Shown here: positions 24,872 through 37,762 of the stretch, piece after piece
Numbering within the stretch: the first letter of the stretch is position 1
How the letters are laid out: each line of letters begins with the position of its first letter
Source: Straminergon stramineum
Taxonomy: Eukaryota > Streptophyta > Bryopsida > Hypnales > Calliergonaceae
Length of the DNA: 64,000 nt
Direction: 5' to 3'
Assembly: GCA_963920665.1 (NCBI GenBank)
Contig: OY987266.1
Location: forward strand, 5,399,001 to 5,463,000
The notes under the pieces: model-generated
Databases searched by the model: none
What the model was told of the DNA's origin: nothing
What the model saw: only the letters and a program-made list of their open reading frames with translations
Position numbers and translations under genes: made by a program

Positions 24872-26099
24872 AGCCGACGCTGTCGAAGAGAACAGCTCAT
24901 TTCTCAGAATGCCATTTGCAGTGAGAGATGAAAAGGTTGCCATCACTAATTCTCAGTCTTGAAAACGAATGGCAGTCGCTGCTCGAAGGTCATCTTGAAG
25001 GCGTTTGAGCAGGTTTTTAATATTCTGTCAGGATCTTCTCAGGATATCTTTGGCACTGTACAGTAAATCTGAGCGCACCGGACAAGATGCGCAAGTAAAA
25101 GCTTCGATCTAGCCTAAATAGTAGATTTACACGAGTGATAGTATCCACGTGAAGTTAACGTAAAAATGATAATTTGTCAGATACAACGTATCTGTGCTTG
25201 TGAGGTGTTGGACAACCCCTTCGGATCATCAGACTCAGATTTTGAGAATGCCTAACAAGGGCTCACCAAGCCGCTGCACAGCCTGGACAGAAGGTGCACG
25301 AGTGTATATCAGAAGTTGACGATTAGACGTAGTAAACTTTGAATGCAGATATTTTGCACTAATGAGGCTTCAGCAAACTCACAAGCTAGCCAAATGAAGA
25401 TGGCCCTGGTCAACTAATATGTTGGACATTGATTTGCTCACACATACTACCGTAACTGCACGCGCCGGTTGGAAAGTTTGCACTGCCACAGCCATCGTCA
25501 GTTATGCTGGAAGCACATTCCTGCAGATGACCGTGATTGCAACATACACACTCTTCGGGCCTCAAGTGACAAAAGGCCACAGAACCTGCGGGCATGTACT
25601 TCCCATTACCACAAATATCAGTTCTGCTGTCTCAGCGATAAAAATTTGCCACCGCTAGGTCAATCAAATTCGCAAAATGAAGGACCTCGACCAAACGAAT
25701 TATTTATAGAAGACACATCCAGAAAATATCAGATGACAAATTGGATATTACCTTTCATCCATTGACTTTCCTCTGTGGTTTCGGTAATGCAGGTTCACAA
25801 CTCATGAAGGTATTGGAGAGAACGACAATTGCAAAGTCCAGACATGAAAAAATGAAGTTTCATGCATGAAGTATGCAAAACCGGTAAAACCAAGTATCTT
25901 CAACAAGTAGAATAACCATGCTGACCTGCTATATATTCTACATAAAACCCGCATCCTGACCCACCAAAGCAACTCTTGGTTGGCCAATGCAGGCTCACCT
26001 ACGTAAATTCATACTTGAGACTTCCAACAGAAATACGTTGATCACCATCGCTACTGAAACGTATTTGGAAATACACTCTCGAAAAGATATGGTAAACAC
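24872..26099. other. Intergenic between CEP78-like and HAL3, with a Cys-rich open segment
   Basis: On the minus strand a segment at about 25641-25410 reads DICGNGKYMPAG, then FCHLRPEECVCCNHG, then GACSYGSMC, with nine cysteines in about 55 residues. An acceptor-like ACAGCAG precedes it and GT donors occur near its end. I do not recognise the protein and see no flanking exon, so I do not call a gene. The rest of the interval shows nothing. Confidence 0.3.
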
Positions 26100-26956
26100 T
26101 CAGATGGTGTGCGGCGGTGCAGGAAGCAACTGAACAAGGAGTTCAGATGTCAATATTGACAACCTCATAGCAGAGTCAATAGTTGCAGGCTCCGCCATGG
26201 CACCATTCCCCGTATCTCCACATGCCAGTTTCTTGGAAATTGGTGAGATGACCGTGACACCAAGATCTTCCAGCGATAATAAGTGACGGAGAGTAAAAGG
26301 GCTGGTCCACATAAACGTGTTCATTGCAGGTGCAACAAACATAGGCTTTGAAAAATCCCATGTGCGTACAATGCAGGTGAGAAGATTATCACATAAACCT
26401 CCTGCAACCTGCCAATTGCTGGAAGAGTTAGATCTGAGTACGGGTATTCATGTTCTGAAAGAGCAGGGTCTGGAAAATCAATACTCATAAATATCAGGCT
26501 GCAAGAAAGAAAGAGAAAAGAAAAGAAAAGAAAAGAAAATAGTACATGACCGATTCTTCCTACCTTCGCAAGCGTATTTGCAGAGAGAGGTGCAATGAGC
26601 ATGGCATCGGCCCATTTGCGTAGCTCTATGTGGAGCACATCGTCTCCAATTTTCTTCCAGCTTGACCACTCATCATCATCTGTATACAGCTTCACACTGG
26701 CCGGCAGGCCTTTTTGGTCGATAAAATGCAAAGAAGGTTTCGTAGCCACTGCTCTTACTTCCGCCCAGTCGGATAGGCTGTCAGCAAGAATCCCAAACTT
26801 GATTGCCGCTACACTGCCACTTGCCGCCAAGAGGATGCGAGGTTTCCTACTCACGACTCGATTCTCCAAACCAAACGATGGAGAGGCCTCTGGTACCTTA
26901 GGCTCAGGCACCTTGTCTGAGGTAAAACCATTTGCATCAGACGTCACAGAATCCAT
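26100..26956 (-). CDS. Phosphopantothenoylcysteine decarboxylase, HAL3 type
   Basis: FMN-dependent enzyme of CoA biosynthesis that decarboxylates 4'-phosphopantothenoylcysteine to 4'-phosphopantetheine in the cytosol. Two exons, 26956-26564 and 26408-26100, joined by a 155-bp GT-AG intron that contains an (AAAAG)n run, encode 233 residues ending in TGA. Catalytic features of plant HAL3 are visible: His109 in VLHIELRKWAD, the flavin-binding APLSANTLAK-VAGGLCDNLL, PAMNTFMW with Asn161, and Cys194 in LACGDTGNGAMAEP. The usual Tyr after CGD is Thr here. The first true ATG in the frame is at 26956; TTG at 26962 is not used as a start. Its start codon lies only 70 bp beyond the stop codon of the upstream gene on the same strand. 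It appears intact. Confidence 0.95.
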
Positions 26957-27026
26957 GTCCAACTAGAATCTGAACAATTTTCCTTCCGCATGACACCCCT
27001 GATGACACCCCCTTCAAATCACCAAT

Positions 27027-27794
27027 TTATGCTGGAGATGGAGTAGAAGATTCGGAGGTGAACTTAGCGGCTTTACTAGCTCTGAGCTTTTCCTTGAACT
27101 GCTTGCTTGCCTCAAAATTGGCCTTGCGCTTCACTTGTTTCTGCAGATAAAGAGGCCACGTGACAGGGACAGGACAATGAGAAATTACCTCCTCACCCAA
27201 AAATCCATGATTGCAGCCAAACCTCACACTAAAGTAGTTTCAACATGTGTACGACACAATCGATCCAATCTCCTTCAATACTGTAATCCCGAGATCGTAC
27301 GAAAGAGCACAATTTCAAGTCCTGACCTCTTCACGAAAACAATTGTCCAACTGAATTTTCAGGTCATTGCATGCTCCAAAGAATTTCTGAACGGGGTGAT
27401 CCTCATGGCATTTCTTAAAATTCACGATCAGCTGCGACACCACAGCCAATATCCACTTATTAATCGCAAGACAGAGAACATCGAATAGCGTCCTAAAGTC
27501 AGATCCTCCAAAGCGAAAGAGAGCACCCACTTAAAGAAATACGTGTCGCAGCATCTTAACCAAAACGGAAACATTCCAAAGGTAGAAAAAGCACAAATAT
27601 TAAGTCACACGGAAGGAGCAGAGGAAAAGCAAACAAAAAGATCACAAGTGTTCATATGGCCAGCTCTCCAATCCAGCTACCGAGGTCCATTTGCATCGTA
27701 ACAAATTAAAATAGTCATAAATAAGCCAGATCTCAGTAGAAAATAGTACCTCAGCACAGGCCGGGTGCTTGTGCAAGGTAAGAGGGGGATGCAT
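27027..27794 (-). CDS. Twin-CX9C COX-assembly protein, CMC2-like
   Basis: Small mitochondrial intermembrane-space protein family that assists cytochrome c oxidase assembly and is imported through the disulfide relay. Three exons, 27794-27750, 27431-27327 and 27140-27027, give 87 residues. The N-terminus MHPPLTLHKHPACAE is typical. Two exact CX9C motifs are formed: C-AELIVNFKK-C across the first splice junction and C-NDLKIQLDN-C. FKKCHEDHPVQKFFGACNDL is characteristic, and a basic C-terminal helix follows (KRKANFEASKQFKEKLRAS). All introns are GT-AG and in phase 0. The stop is TAA. It lies immediately upstream of HAL3 on the same strand and has no obvious functional link to it. Confidence 0.93.
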
Positions 27795-28499
27795 TTGGCG
27801 CAATCAGAATCCAGCCGCGCAGCTTCCTATCAGCAAATACACAATCCTCTAAAAGTCACCACCAGCACTCCAGCAAACCGTGCCCTAAAAAACACAGAAT
27901 TGAGAACTTCCACTGCGACAACCAGAGAAATCTGCCACGCTCCTTCAAACGTAGCCACCAAGTACGACCTTCCAAATACAATATTCAAAGTTAAAATAGA
28001 AACTTCTCAAATTATTTTAAAAAAAAACTCAAAACCCTTCCCACTAAGTTACAGCCAAAGACGCAATGCTGATGCTTACCGAACCCGAAAACCCTTACAA
28101 AACAGAAAACCTCAAGAGTTGAGCAGCGCGAGGCAGATTCACTCACTCGTAGCTATGGTATGGCAAATCCAAACAAAGCGAAATCGAATGACGTTTAGGT
28201 CACAGAAGACATAATCGATAATCTGCTATTACTACGACATTACCTGAAAGAAAATTGATGAGAACGAAGTGAGCGGCAGATGGAAAACACTACAGTAGAG
28301 GAAGGATGAGTGGAGGGTTGGATGTTCGGAATTTGAATCTGATCACACCAGCAGCCTTGAAATTTCTGGCAAATTTTAGCCAAAATCTTACCTGCTGGGG
28401 GTAGTGGCTACCTATGATTACGGTAGAAAATAAACCCTAGAAAGACGGGCTCATGACCACTAATTTCAAGCTTCACTGTCCATCACTCTGTTTGCTGCA
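27795..28499. other. Upstream region of the CMC2-like gene
   Basis: Moderate-GC DNA grading into AT-rich sequence near 28.4 kb. It includes a 149-codon plus-strand frame at 27765-28214 that overlaps the first CMC2-like exon in antisense and has no recognisable content. It probably holds the promoter and 5' leader of the CMC2-like gene. Confidence 0.4.
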
Positions 28500-28915
28500 A
28501 TTTTGCAGCTAGATATGAATGAAAAAATTTATGTTTATTTTTCAGAGATAAAATCAGGTATATGTCTACTGAAAGTCATAAAATTTTCAAATTTCTTATG
28601 GGAAATTGTGAATTTTTTTTTTTTAATGAAGAAAATTCATATCAAATATAGAGTGTACTTAAAAAAATCTGAAAATTTCACCATAAATGTATATTATAGT
28701 GTATAACATCATGGTATAAACCAAAAATATTACGTCACTCTAAAATTAATAAAATCAACGAATCAAGGTTATAGGGCCAAAGTTCATATTGCTATAAAAT
28801 ATTGAAATTTATGAATTTTTCAGAGTTTCTAATTAGAGTAGAAATTGCACTTGATAAACTTCATTTTATTCGTTGGACTCAAATTGAAGAAAAAACATTT
28901 TTATGGCTAAAATTC
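28500..28915 (-). repeat. AT-rich dispersed repeat, family R1, copy 3 (reverse)
   Basis: Inverted copy of 241-660. It contains GAAGAAAATTCATATCAAAT (complement of the TTGATATGAATTTTCTTC landmark), GGTTATAGGGCC (complement of GGCCTATAACC) and TTGGACTCAAATT in the expected reversed order. Shares AT-richness and lack of coding with the other copies. Confidence 0.6.
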
Positions 28916-31900
28916 ACATAAAGAGAAAATGGCAAGAAATTGCCAAAATACACTACAATGGTAATTTGAGAATCAAGCATCTTCTTCTTCAAAAAAAAGT
29001 CAATAATACCATAATGAAGGAATCTACAATACTATTTATTAAAAATGTACTCAAGCAACTTCCATATAAAAATCTTGGATGAAAAATTATTTTTTTGATC
29101 CTATAGTCTTAGGTGAAGTCATCCATAGGACATTTAGTGTCCACAACAATGTTAGAAGGTTAAGAGAAGAGCGTGGATGTAATCAAAAGAAACATCTTAC
29201 AGATAGCATAGATGTCAATTTTAGATGCAAGTTCCTACTTTTAGGCAATATTGTGAATGAAAGTACTTACTTAGTGATTAATGGGATGGATGATTTATTG
29301 TGACTTAGTTGTACTTCATGGTATGTGTCTTCCTACCAACAAGAAAACAAAATTTAAACGTTGTCTGATTGAAGCTCAAAACAACCATCCAACCTTACAT
29401 TAAATATGAGCCTCTATAGTCCTTTAACACTTGAATCCTTTTGGAAATTTTTGCATATCTTTACTTATAGCTTTTGCACAAATGTATCAAAACCTCAATT
29501 TAATCAAATTGGTCATAATGGTATTTTTTCTTTAAAGTTTCAAATATTACTTTGGATGAATGAGAATGTGTTTAATCCCTGTCCGTCAGAGTGGACGTTT
29601 TTCAGATTCGAATTTAATTTTCCCTAGCAGAAGATTCATTTCAATTGAACTTGTGTTCGAGAGTGATTTAGGGTTGCTCAAGGTGGTGAATCACACTACT
29701 CCATGCATTGGACCAGCTTGAGGTTGCCGTAATTTCACTATGCCAAATTTGGTGAACGCAAAATATACCATGCTAGCGAAGAAGACTAACCTTGAATCTT
29801 GTAGCATTTGACGAGAATAGTAGTCTGGATTTGTGAATTTTCTCCCAAAAAATTCCCCCCTCATTCTTACCTCAGCAACTTACGATATATTCGATGCCCA
29901 CAAACATCTAATTTGTGCTCAGCCCTCTACAAATTCCCGAAGATTGAACATGCATGAAAAATGCCCCAGATCTATGGAAACCATGTTGATCAAATATTAT
30001 AATCTCCACATCCACATGGTGGATTCTTGCCAAATTGCATATCCGTAATCATGAGGTTGTTGGTTTAAAGATGCAACAGTGAAATTTTCAACAAACAAGT
30101 AGACACCAAATTATCGCAATCTTTTTAGGGTGTGTTGAAAAGCTCGTCACTAACATTGTTTTCTTTGTGACGCACTAGAATTAAGCAAAACATTGTCATT
30201 AAACACTTTGTTGATCATCTAGAATATGGACTCCATAGCAATTAGAGATTACATTTGATTCCATGAGCCTAGTATGCAACAAGCTTGAGATGGAAGAAAC
30301 CTTACTAGCAATGTGATTCAAGAAAAAACTATATTGACATTATAGCACTACTATAGTCCCTACGTTGCCTATATTAATGAATTGTTCCTAAATTCTATGA
30401 ATACTTTTAAAGTATTTTTTTAATTTCAAAAAATAATCTCTAAGAAAATTATTTTGTTAGAATTTTTATTTTTATTTTTAGAATCATTTTAAGCCAAAAT
30501 GTATTATCATACTACAAAGTACTACCATTATGGCCACTTATGCCATAATTAATTGCTTTAGGGGGTGCCTAATAATTACTTTAGACAAATTATAAAAGTG
30601 CCTAGAATGTAGAAATATCTGTCCAAAAGAACCCAATTCTTGAAAAATGCATTCCATTAAAAAAAATAATTAAGGTAAATGAATGCCTTTCAAAGAAATT
30701 AAAAAGTCATTAACTAAATCATGCAATAAAAGATGAAGAGTAACCTTAGCCCTAAGACCATCACAAATTAAGGGACTTTTGGAGGTTGAGTTGACTTTGT
30801 ACTATGATGCCAAACCCTGTAGTGTAGATATTTCACATTACAATGATTTTAAAAGGCACCTAAGGAAATACAATAAAGAAAATAACTACAACACAACAGG
30901 ATAACTACCTAAAACAAAAGGTGGAGATACCAAGGGGTAAATATATGAGCCTAAGTAAGAACAAAACAAGTCTTCATTTGCCTAACCTTCCAAAAATAAT
31001 TTTGTAGCTAAGTTAGGTTTTCTTCCTAAATTAAAATTATTCCAAAAAGTTTGCCCAAAATTCCATGATGGCCATGATTTGTTCTATTAGTTCATATCAC
31101 TATAATCTACTCCAATCACTCTAAACGTAATGATTCTAACATTGATTTTACTTATATCATTGATACTACATGTGAGTATATGACAATGATTTTGTACATA
31201 CCCTTACTAATAGGATAAATATAATAATTGAGAGGTTGGTGATATCACAAAAAAATTTATAGCAACTCTCAATCATTGTAACATTGATTTTGTAAACTTC
31301 AAAATTTACTCTTGCTAATTGGGAAACTATGATTTTTCAATAAAATTTAGACATTGTGATACAATTAATAATTATATATTATTGAATTTTTTAATTTGAT
31401 AAAATTAAAAGATGAAAACAAATATTTTGATCAATTTTTTAAAATTCTCTTATATGAAAGACACAAATCTATTTTCAAATTATATAAATAGAAATTCATA
31501 AACTTCTAAATTATCTTGAATGAAGTATTAATAACTATAAAAAAATCCATATCAACAGTCAAGGGTGAACATTGAAGTATCTATTCTTAATGAGATTTTT
31601 GAATAAAAATATCCTTAACTCTAGAATGTTGGGCTAGTCCCTGTAGAAATATCCTTTGGGGTACTATTGTCAAGTAGAAAGGATTTGCCCTAGAAAAATA
31701 TTGAATTTCTAGTTGCAAATAGATTTGTCCAAGAACATGAAGGAACCTATAATCACATGAAAATAGAGGTATATAAATACCATATATAGGGGTCATAAAA
31801 GTCAAGTACAATACCATAAATTTGTTTAGAAGTTTTATAAGTCATGAACAATACCATATATCCAAATAGAAGTCATATAAATTATGTATAATATTGTATA

Positions 31901-34900
31901 TTCATATAGGAGTCATATAAATCATGTACATGTCATATTAATCCCTTGAAAGTGTAGGCAACACTCAAATGAGTACCAAAGCCTCCTCACAACTCCTAAT
32001 CGAGAATGTGATAGCTATTCAGAAAGCTAATACAAAATTCTAAAATAACTCAAAACTTCATGGCCAAATCTTGTATTTTACAGCTTTTATAGCCAATTAA
32101 GGTTCTTATCTACAAAATTTAACAACAACTTATCACCCTTTCCTTCTAAACTCATATCTTTCAGTTCTATACTCCAAAATAAGAATTCTATAGCTTTCTA
32201 CAAAGCTAAAAATTCAATACACAATCACACCAAGTCTTAAAATTAGATACCTTCTAAAAAAACTTCTACAAGTGACCAAAATCTCTACCCTTGAATTCAG
32301 AGGTAGCTAGCTATCCCTCCTTTGCCTCAACACGTATAATCCACAAATAAAAACTCTAAACTAAGAGTTTTATAAATTTTTAGTAAGCTAATAGCTCTTA
32401 CAAGACTACATTAAATTTCAAAAGTAGAGCCTTCCTATCCAAACTCTTATGGGTGTTGAAAATTTTTGCCCTTGATTTCTATGGTAGTTGACATTTTTTC
32501 ACTTGATTGACAATAACTTTCATATACAAATTCAAAACAATAAGAGTCATAACATTCTGGAATCACAATAAAAAGGGAAATATCCTTCTAGATTTTCATT
32601 ACAAAACTTGTAATACTCTGATGTCTATGGCTCTCCAAGCACACAATAGAACTCCCAAAAAATATCCCATGCATGGATAAAGAAGAAGGCCACCTTTTAT
32701 CCTCCACCTTATCCACCTAAATAAGTGGATTTTTGCACATACTATGCCACATGGACCAAATTTCGTCCATTAGCCATTCCTTTTTTCTTCATAATTCTAT
32801 TTGTATCTCCTTAGTGGAGTCACAATACTTCAAAATCCAAAAGAAAGTAAAACAAGCTTCACTTTTTATTTCAACAACTTCTCCAGAGCTAAATAAAACA
32901 TGGGATTATATCAAAAGAAGAAAAAAAATCAGAAAATAGGACCTCACAATCAACAAATGAAGACGATAAAGCCTCGTGAAAGTAGAATTAGCCACCAAGT
33001 CGCAAACCTGTGTGTGTGGTTAAATTTATGTCACCTTATCTAGTCTAGGTTTGAGCTACATTAGACTCATTGAGCTGCACGTGGCTCCAACGGCTTGTGG
33101 CTTAGCATTGCTAGCAAGATAATGTAGGAAAATTGGTTCATTATTTGTTTCTACAATTTTCCTAAAAGTCATTCATTGGTCACTTTTAGTTTGTGTCCTT
33201 ATTAGGTTAAATGTACCTATGCATATTTATAAATTCAATTTATTCCATATCATAATGTTGAATCCATGAAAAGTATAGTGAACTTGAAGTTGGTAGTTTA
33301 TTATCTTTTCCAAATCATCCATTCATGCTTTCCTTAAAGCAAAAGTTCTTTTTCTTTTTCTTGTTGAAGTAGATAAACCAATTGACGTCACTTCATTCAT
33401 TGCAAATATTTGGGTTCATTGGCTAATCAATGTAAAAAATTTAGAATAGTGAATTGAAAAGCAAGTTGAAGAGTATTTGAATTGTTGTCCAATCAATTCA
33501 ATATAAAAAAAAATAGTTGCATTATAAGGAATCAAGCAAAAACATTCAATTGACTATTATAGATTGTAAGTAAAACTATTCATACTCTTTTTAATCTTAT
33601 TTTAGTTCAATTGAGCCCATGTATTACCAAGACGATTTTTGAAAGCATTACTCTAAGATGTAAGACATTGCTTGGAACTTTAGCAAATGAGCATTGACTA
33701 TTTCAAAACCATCACTTTCTATCCTAATGTAGATACTTTCATTCACAATGTACACCATTGTGTTGTATACAATTGCATCACTTTATAGTTTTAACTACAT
33801 GAAACAAGAAGATTTGATATTGGAAGATTGCATAAGTCTTGTAATTGGGGAAGTAATGACAATGGATACAATAAGAATGTGAAAAATCATCTTCTATTGA
33901 ATCCGCAATTATACTTTTGGATAGAAAATGGATAAAGGTAGAATTCAAAATGGTGAGTAGTAGAAGTGCAACAATAAGATAATTGCACCTAACTATGGCT
34001 TATTTCTAAAATGTAAAACTTCTATTGGCATGAGAATCTAGGGTCAAGTTCAAGTTCAAATGCATTGAGCTCTTTGAAAATTCATTATTTATTCAAAACT
34101 TGTCCCAAAGATGCATTCTAAACGAAGTTAAAATCCTCTTTTGCCTACCAACTAGATTCAACAAAAATCATGGAATTCAATAATGGGAACTATGTTCAAA
34201 ATTTTATTCATACAATTTTAGATGCTATTAATATTTAAGGTGGAGTTGGAAGAACTATTTTATAATGATTGAATTTATTTACAATACTACAAATTAGGTG
34301 TTAAATTTACAAAGGAAAAAAAATTGTATAAAATTCCTATCAAGTTAAGTTTTTTCTTGGAGAATGTTTGATATTAGGAACCAACCTATTGAATGCAAAT
34401 TTGATGGATGCCAAATTCACCTAGGTTACATTTACAACCTCCCACAACCTTCACCTTTGAAAATTTATAACTAATTCATAATGCCTCCTAAATTTGCACC
34501 ACCACTTGAATCTTGCTTCAAATAGATTAGCCAATGCATAAGAATCACTCCTAGATATCCATTGCATGTCCCAATGACAAAGAGTTATTTACACAGTTTT
34601 AGATACAAGGTACAAAGTCCTAAAACAACTTAGGCTCTATAGGCCAATCTCTAGTACAAGGCTCTATATTGTAGACTTCAATGTGCCAAGTGAATACTTC
34701 AAGGCAGGGACTCTATTAGAACCTTATGTCATTCCAACTTTAAAAATTCATAACTAATTCCACAAGGGTCCAAAAAAATATGAATAAAAGAGAGTTAAAG
34801 GCAACTTCCATTTATCTTTCACGAAAAATTCTGGTGTGTGTGCAAGACCTTGAAAAGGCTAGATCAGGCCTTGTAGCGACACTTTCAGCACCGGTACCTT

Positions 34901-36885
34901 TGTTACTTTATACCTTATAGAGTACCATATGATGCTGTGTGGTAGTCTTCACAATTTTATAACAATTGTGAACAAACTGTGACACAGGTAAGGTAAGGTA
35001 GCGGGATTTGGAAGAAAGCTTTTTCAGACTGTCTGCCAATACTGGAAAAAGAAATCTTCTTTCTCCTGCAGAGAGTGCCAGTCCTGTAACAAAATCCGTT
35101 ATGTATGATCCCTCCCAAACCAGGGACGTCATGAACAATTCTTTCCAACCTCCAGTGGAGCATCATTGTGTGCAGTCAAAGAAGGAATGTTTTGACCAAA
35201 GCTTTAGAGAAAGCTGCGAGGAAGACTGACCAGAATCGGCTGGCCAGTAGATGATAACATGGAGTTCGTATGTTGCATCAATTGTAACTATGTAAGGTAA
35301 CCACCAGAGGTCTCAAGTGCGATTTTTACGTGGCTTTGAAGATGCTAAAACACTGCTACCTGTGATAAAATATCAAATCCGACACAGCAGATTTTGGTAG
35401 CGAATGGGATGTTCGCACTTGGTGTTAGGGATGATGTTTGCAACTTGAATCCAATCCAGAAGTAGGTCTAAATTTGTTACTAAGAGCTTCAGGAACAACA
35501 CTCTTTTAGTTAGCAGCAAGTGTGAACATATCATAAGAAGTGCTTCGGTAGAAAAAGTTTTGTTTCGTTTAGTCACGATTGAGAACTTTGGTCACACTAC
35601 TAGAATGGAGGACTGGTCTGAATGAAGGTCTGGACATGCAGGTAACTATCTGAGATCATAACTTAGACCTCAACCTTTTGTAGGATGAAAGGCATGATTG
35701 TTATATTCAACAAGTTTGCAGAAAGAACTACCTTAACATACTCTTGGTTTAGGAAGATCTTAGGACTGATTTTGCTCTGCTTCTTCTGCTAATATGTAAT
35801 CATGACCTGACTCACCTGGGACATGAACAGTGTGGAGAATGATCAATCAGTCAAAATTTGCAATCAACAGATGGATTCAATGGTGACTGGTACCATGGCA
35901 GAAACTAACCATCATGCCAAGTTCTCTGTTTTTTGAAAATTGGTACCCCAAAATAACATTCAAATTCAAGGTCATGATTCATACTTGCAACTTCATTGTG
36001 ATCTTCACATCCCTTGTCTTCTGTGCAACTTACCTTGAGTCCAGAGTTTTAACTCCCAGGCGCACCACTGTCACATTTTAGGTCAATACATTCAGAACCG
36101 AGATGACGCAAGATGGTAGATCTTTGCTGCTGGCAAGTGCTGAACACATCTCAACACTCACCAGTTATGTGCCAATTTTCCAGGGGCTAATCGTCACGGG
36201 CCAGAACCATTCGTTTTGATTGCTTAATATAATTGCTTGGGGCATTATCACCCATCTATGAGAATAAGCTGCAAGGTTACAGTTCTTCCATTTGAATAAA
36301 TCTCATGGAAATAACACCACAATCTCTATCCTCCAACAACGTGGTGGAAATCAACACCACTCAAAGTGAAACCTCTGATCGATCAACCAAAACTGAGTTC
36401 GAGATTCAATAAACGACATGGCATTATGCCTCGTACCCTTCTCAAGATCGACTCCCAGTTACAAAGACTGGATAGATGCTTTACAGAAGCTACCAATGAC
36501 GTCCCTCCCAATCAATTGAGCTCACACAGTGAAATGCAAACAAACCAATCGTCCCAGCAATGAGTAGTACGTTGGGCACTCAATGAACCCGCCATGGTGG
36601 ACACATTGAACCTGGGCAGCACATACATTGGTGTCAGCAATTTTACCAAAAAAATATCATTGATGAATGAGTGGCACAGACTCAATATTTACATTTACGA
36701 TGATCGATCATTGTCGTGGGTTGCTCCCCGAAACTCTATTCTAAGGTCGACCTTTCTTCGATCCGACTGGAAAAATGACGATTCCTTCCAATAATTGCTG
36801 CATTCAATTCGCTTCCTCTGTCTCCATCCGATTCGGATTTCTGCAAAAATATTCTCAAACACGACATAGCCAGAAGATCCCAATC
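28916..36885. other. Long gene-poor interval
   Basis: From 28.9 to about 34.8 kb the DNA is very AT-rich with only short spurious frames. From 34.8 to 36.9 kb GC rises, with frames such as 35008-35229 (73 codons) and 36366-36563 (65 codons) that carry no recognisable motif. No transposase, reverse transcriptase, tRNA or rRNA was seen. Confidence 0.5.
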
Positions 36886-37762
36886 TTATGGAAAGATGAC
36901 CTGCGACCTGTTGCTGTTGTGCAAAGGATTGGGTCCCGAGGGCACCATCCTGTCCGACTGAAAGTGCGTCGAATGCTTCGGAGGAAGCCGATAATTGTCG
37001 AGAATTGCGCGAGTTTCAGATCTCTCGGTTGCGTTCTTCCTCTGGCAATTGAGCTGCGCGTCGCATACAACTTGGTTGCCGTCTTGGAATAATCGACGAA
37101 ACCGCCCGCGTCGACCTACAAGGACGTTCCAGCTTCGCTCCACACCCACGCCCTGCGGGATCAAATTGAAACTCGCTCAAATAAAAAATCTGCTCATCGA
37201 AACAATTTTGCATCCAAGCTCGAGTGTTAATTCGAATCCAAAGTGGGCAAACATCACACAAACTTACAGGAACTAGAATTGGGTGATGGATCGCCGCTTT
37301 GTAGGTGACGCCACTTGCGTACATTCGATATGTAACCGCTGCAAAGCAACCCGAGTGACAACATTCGATCAAGTTTTCAACCAATCCAAAGCTTTCGAAA
37401 CATAGGTTATTCATTTCTAGTTCCAAAAGCAGACAATTTCACTCTGCAGCTAGCTAGCCATCCAGACGAGGCTCACTAAATCGACAACTTTTCATAACTG
37501 GAGTAAGCAGATCAATCACTCGAAACGCACTTTCATCTCTAATTCAAAGAGCAGCTAATTTCGTTAATCAACTAGCGAACTAAGCCTATGGATCAGCTTC
37601 CATATCTGAAGCTAGCCACACCCACGCTTGCCGATGTGCTCGACGAGGAAGAGCGAGTGACGAGCATAAACCTGGTGGAGGTTGGAAAAGGGGTTGAGAG
37701 GGGGCGATCAGCGCGGTCACTGTGAGCGCCAGCACCAAAGCATAGCTCCAGCAGATCGTCAT
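36886..37762 (-). CDS. CLE peptide precursor
   Basis: Secreted CLAVATA3/ESR-related signalling peptide that acts through LRR receptor kinases on stem-cell and division-plane control. The mature 12-residue motif RMVPSGPNPLHN is encoded at 36951-36916, followed by a short tail (SNRSQVIFP) and TAA. That frame is open from an acceptor-like CCCGCAG, giving a second exon at 37152-36886; further upstream the frame is closed by TGA. An ATG at 37762 opens a frame with a clear signal peptide (MTICWSYALVLALTVTALIA), the expected first exon. A phase-0 donor at TGG|GTGTGG (exon 37762-37622) would join them into 135 residues; a better-looking GTTTATG donor near 37677 is out of phase. The CLE motif and signal peptide are firm; the junction is provisional. 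Confidence 0.8.

Noticed and set aside
37016..37426. 136-codon minus-strand frame overlapping the CLE exon
   Set aside because: It reads the CLE exon in a different frame, lacks a signal peptide and has no motif; the CLE frame explains the region.
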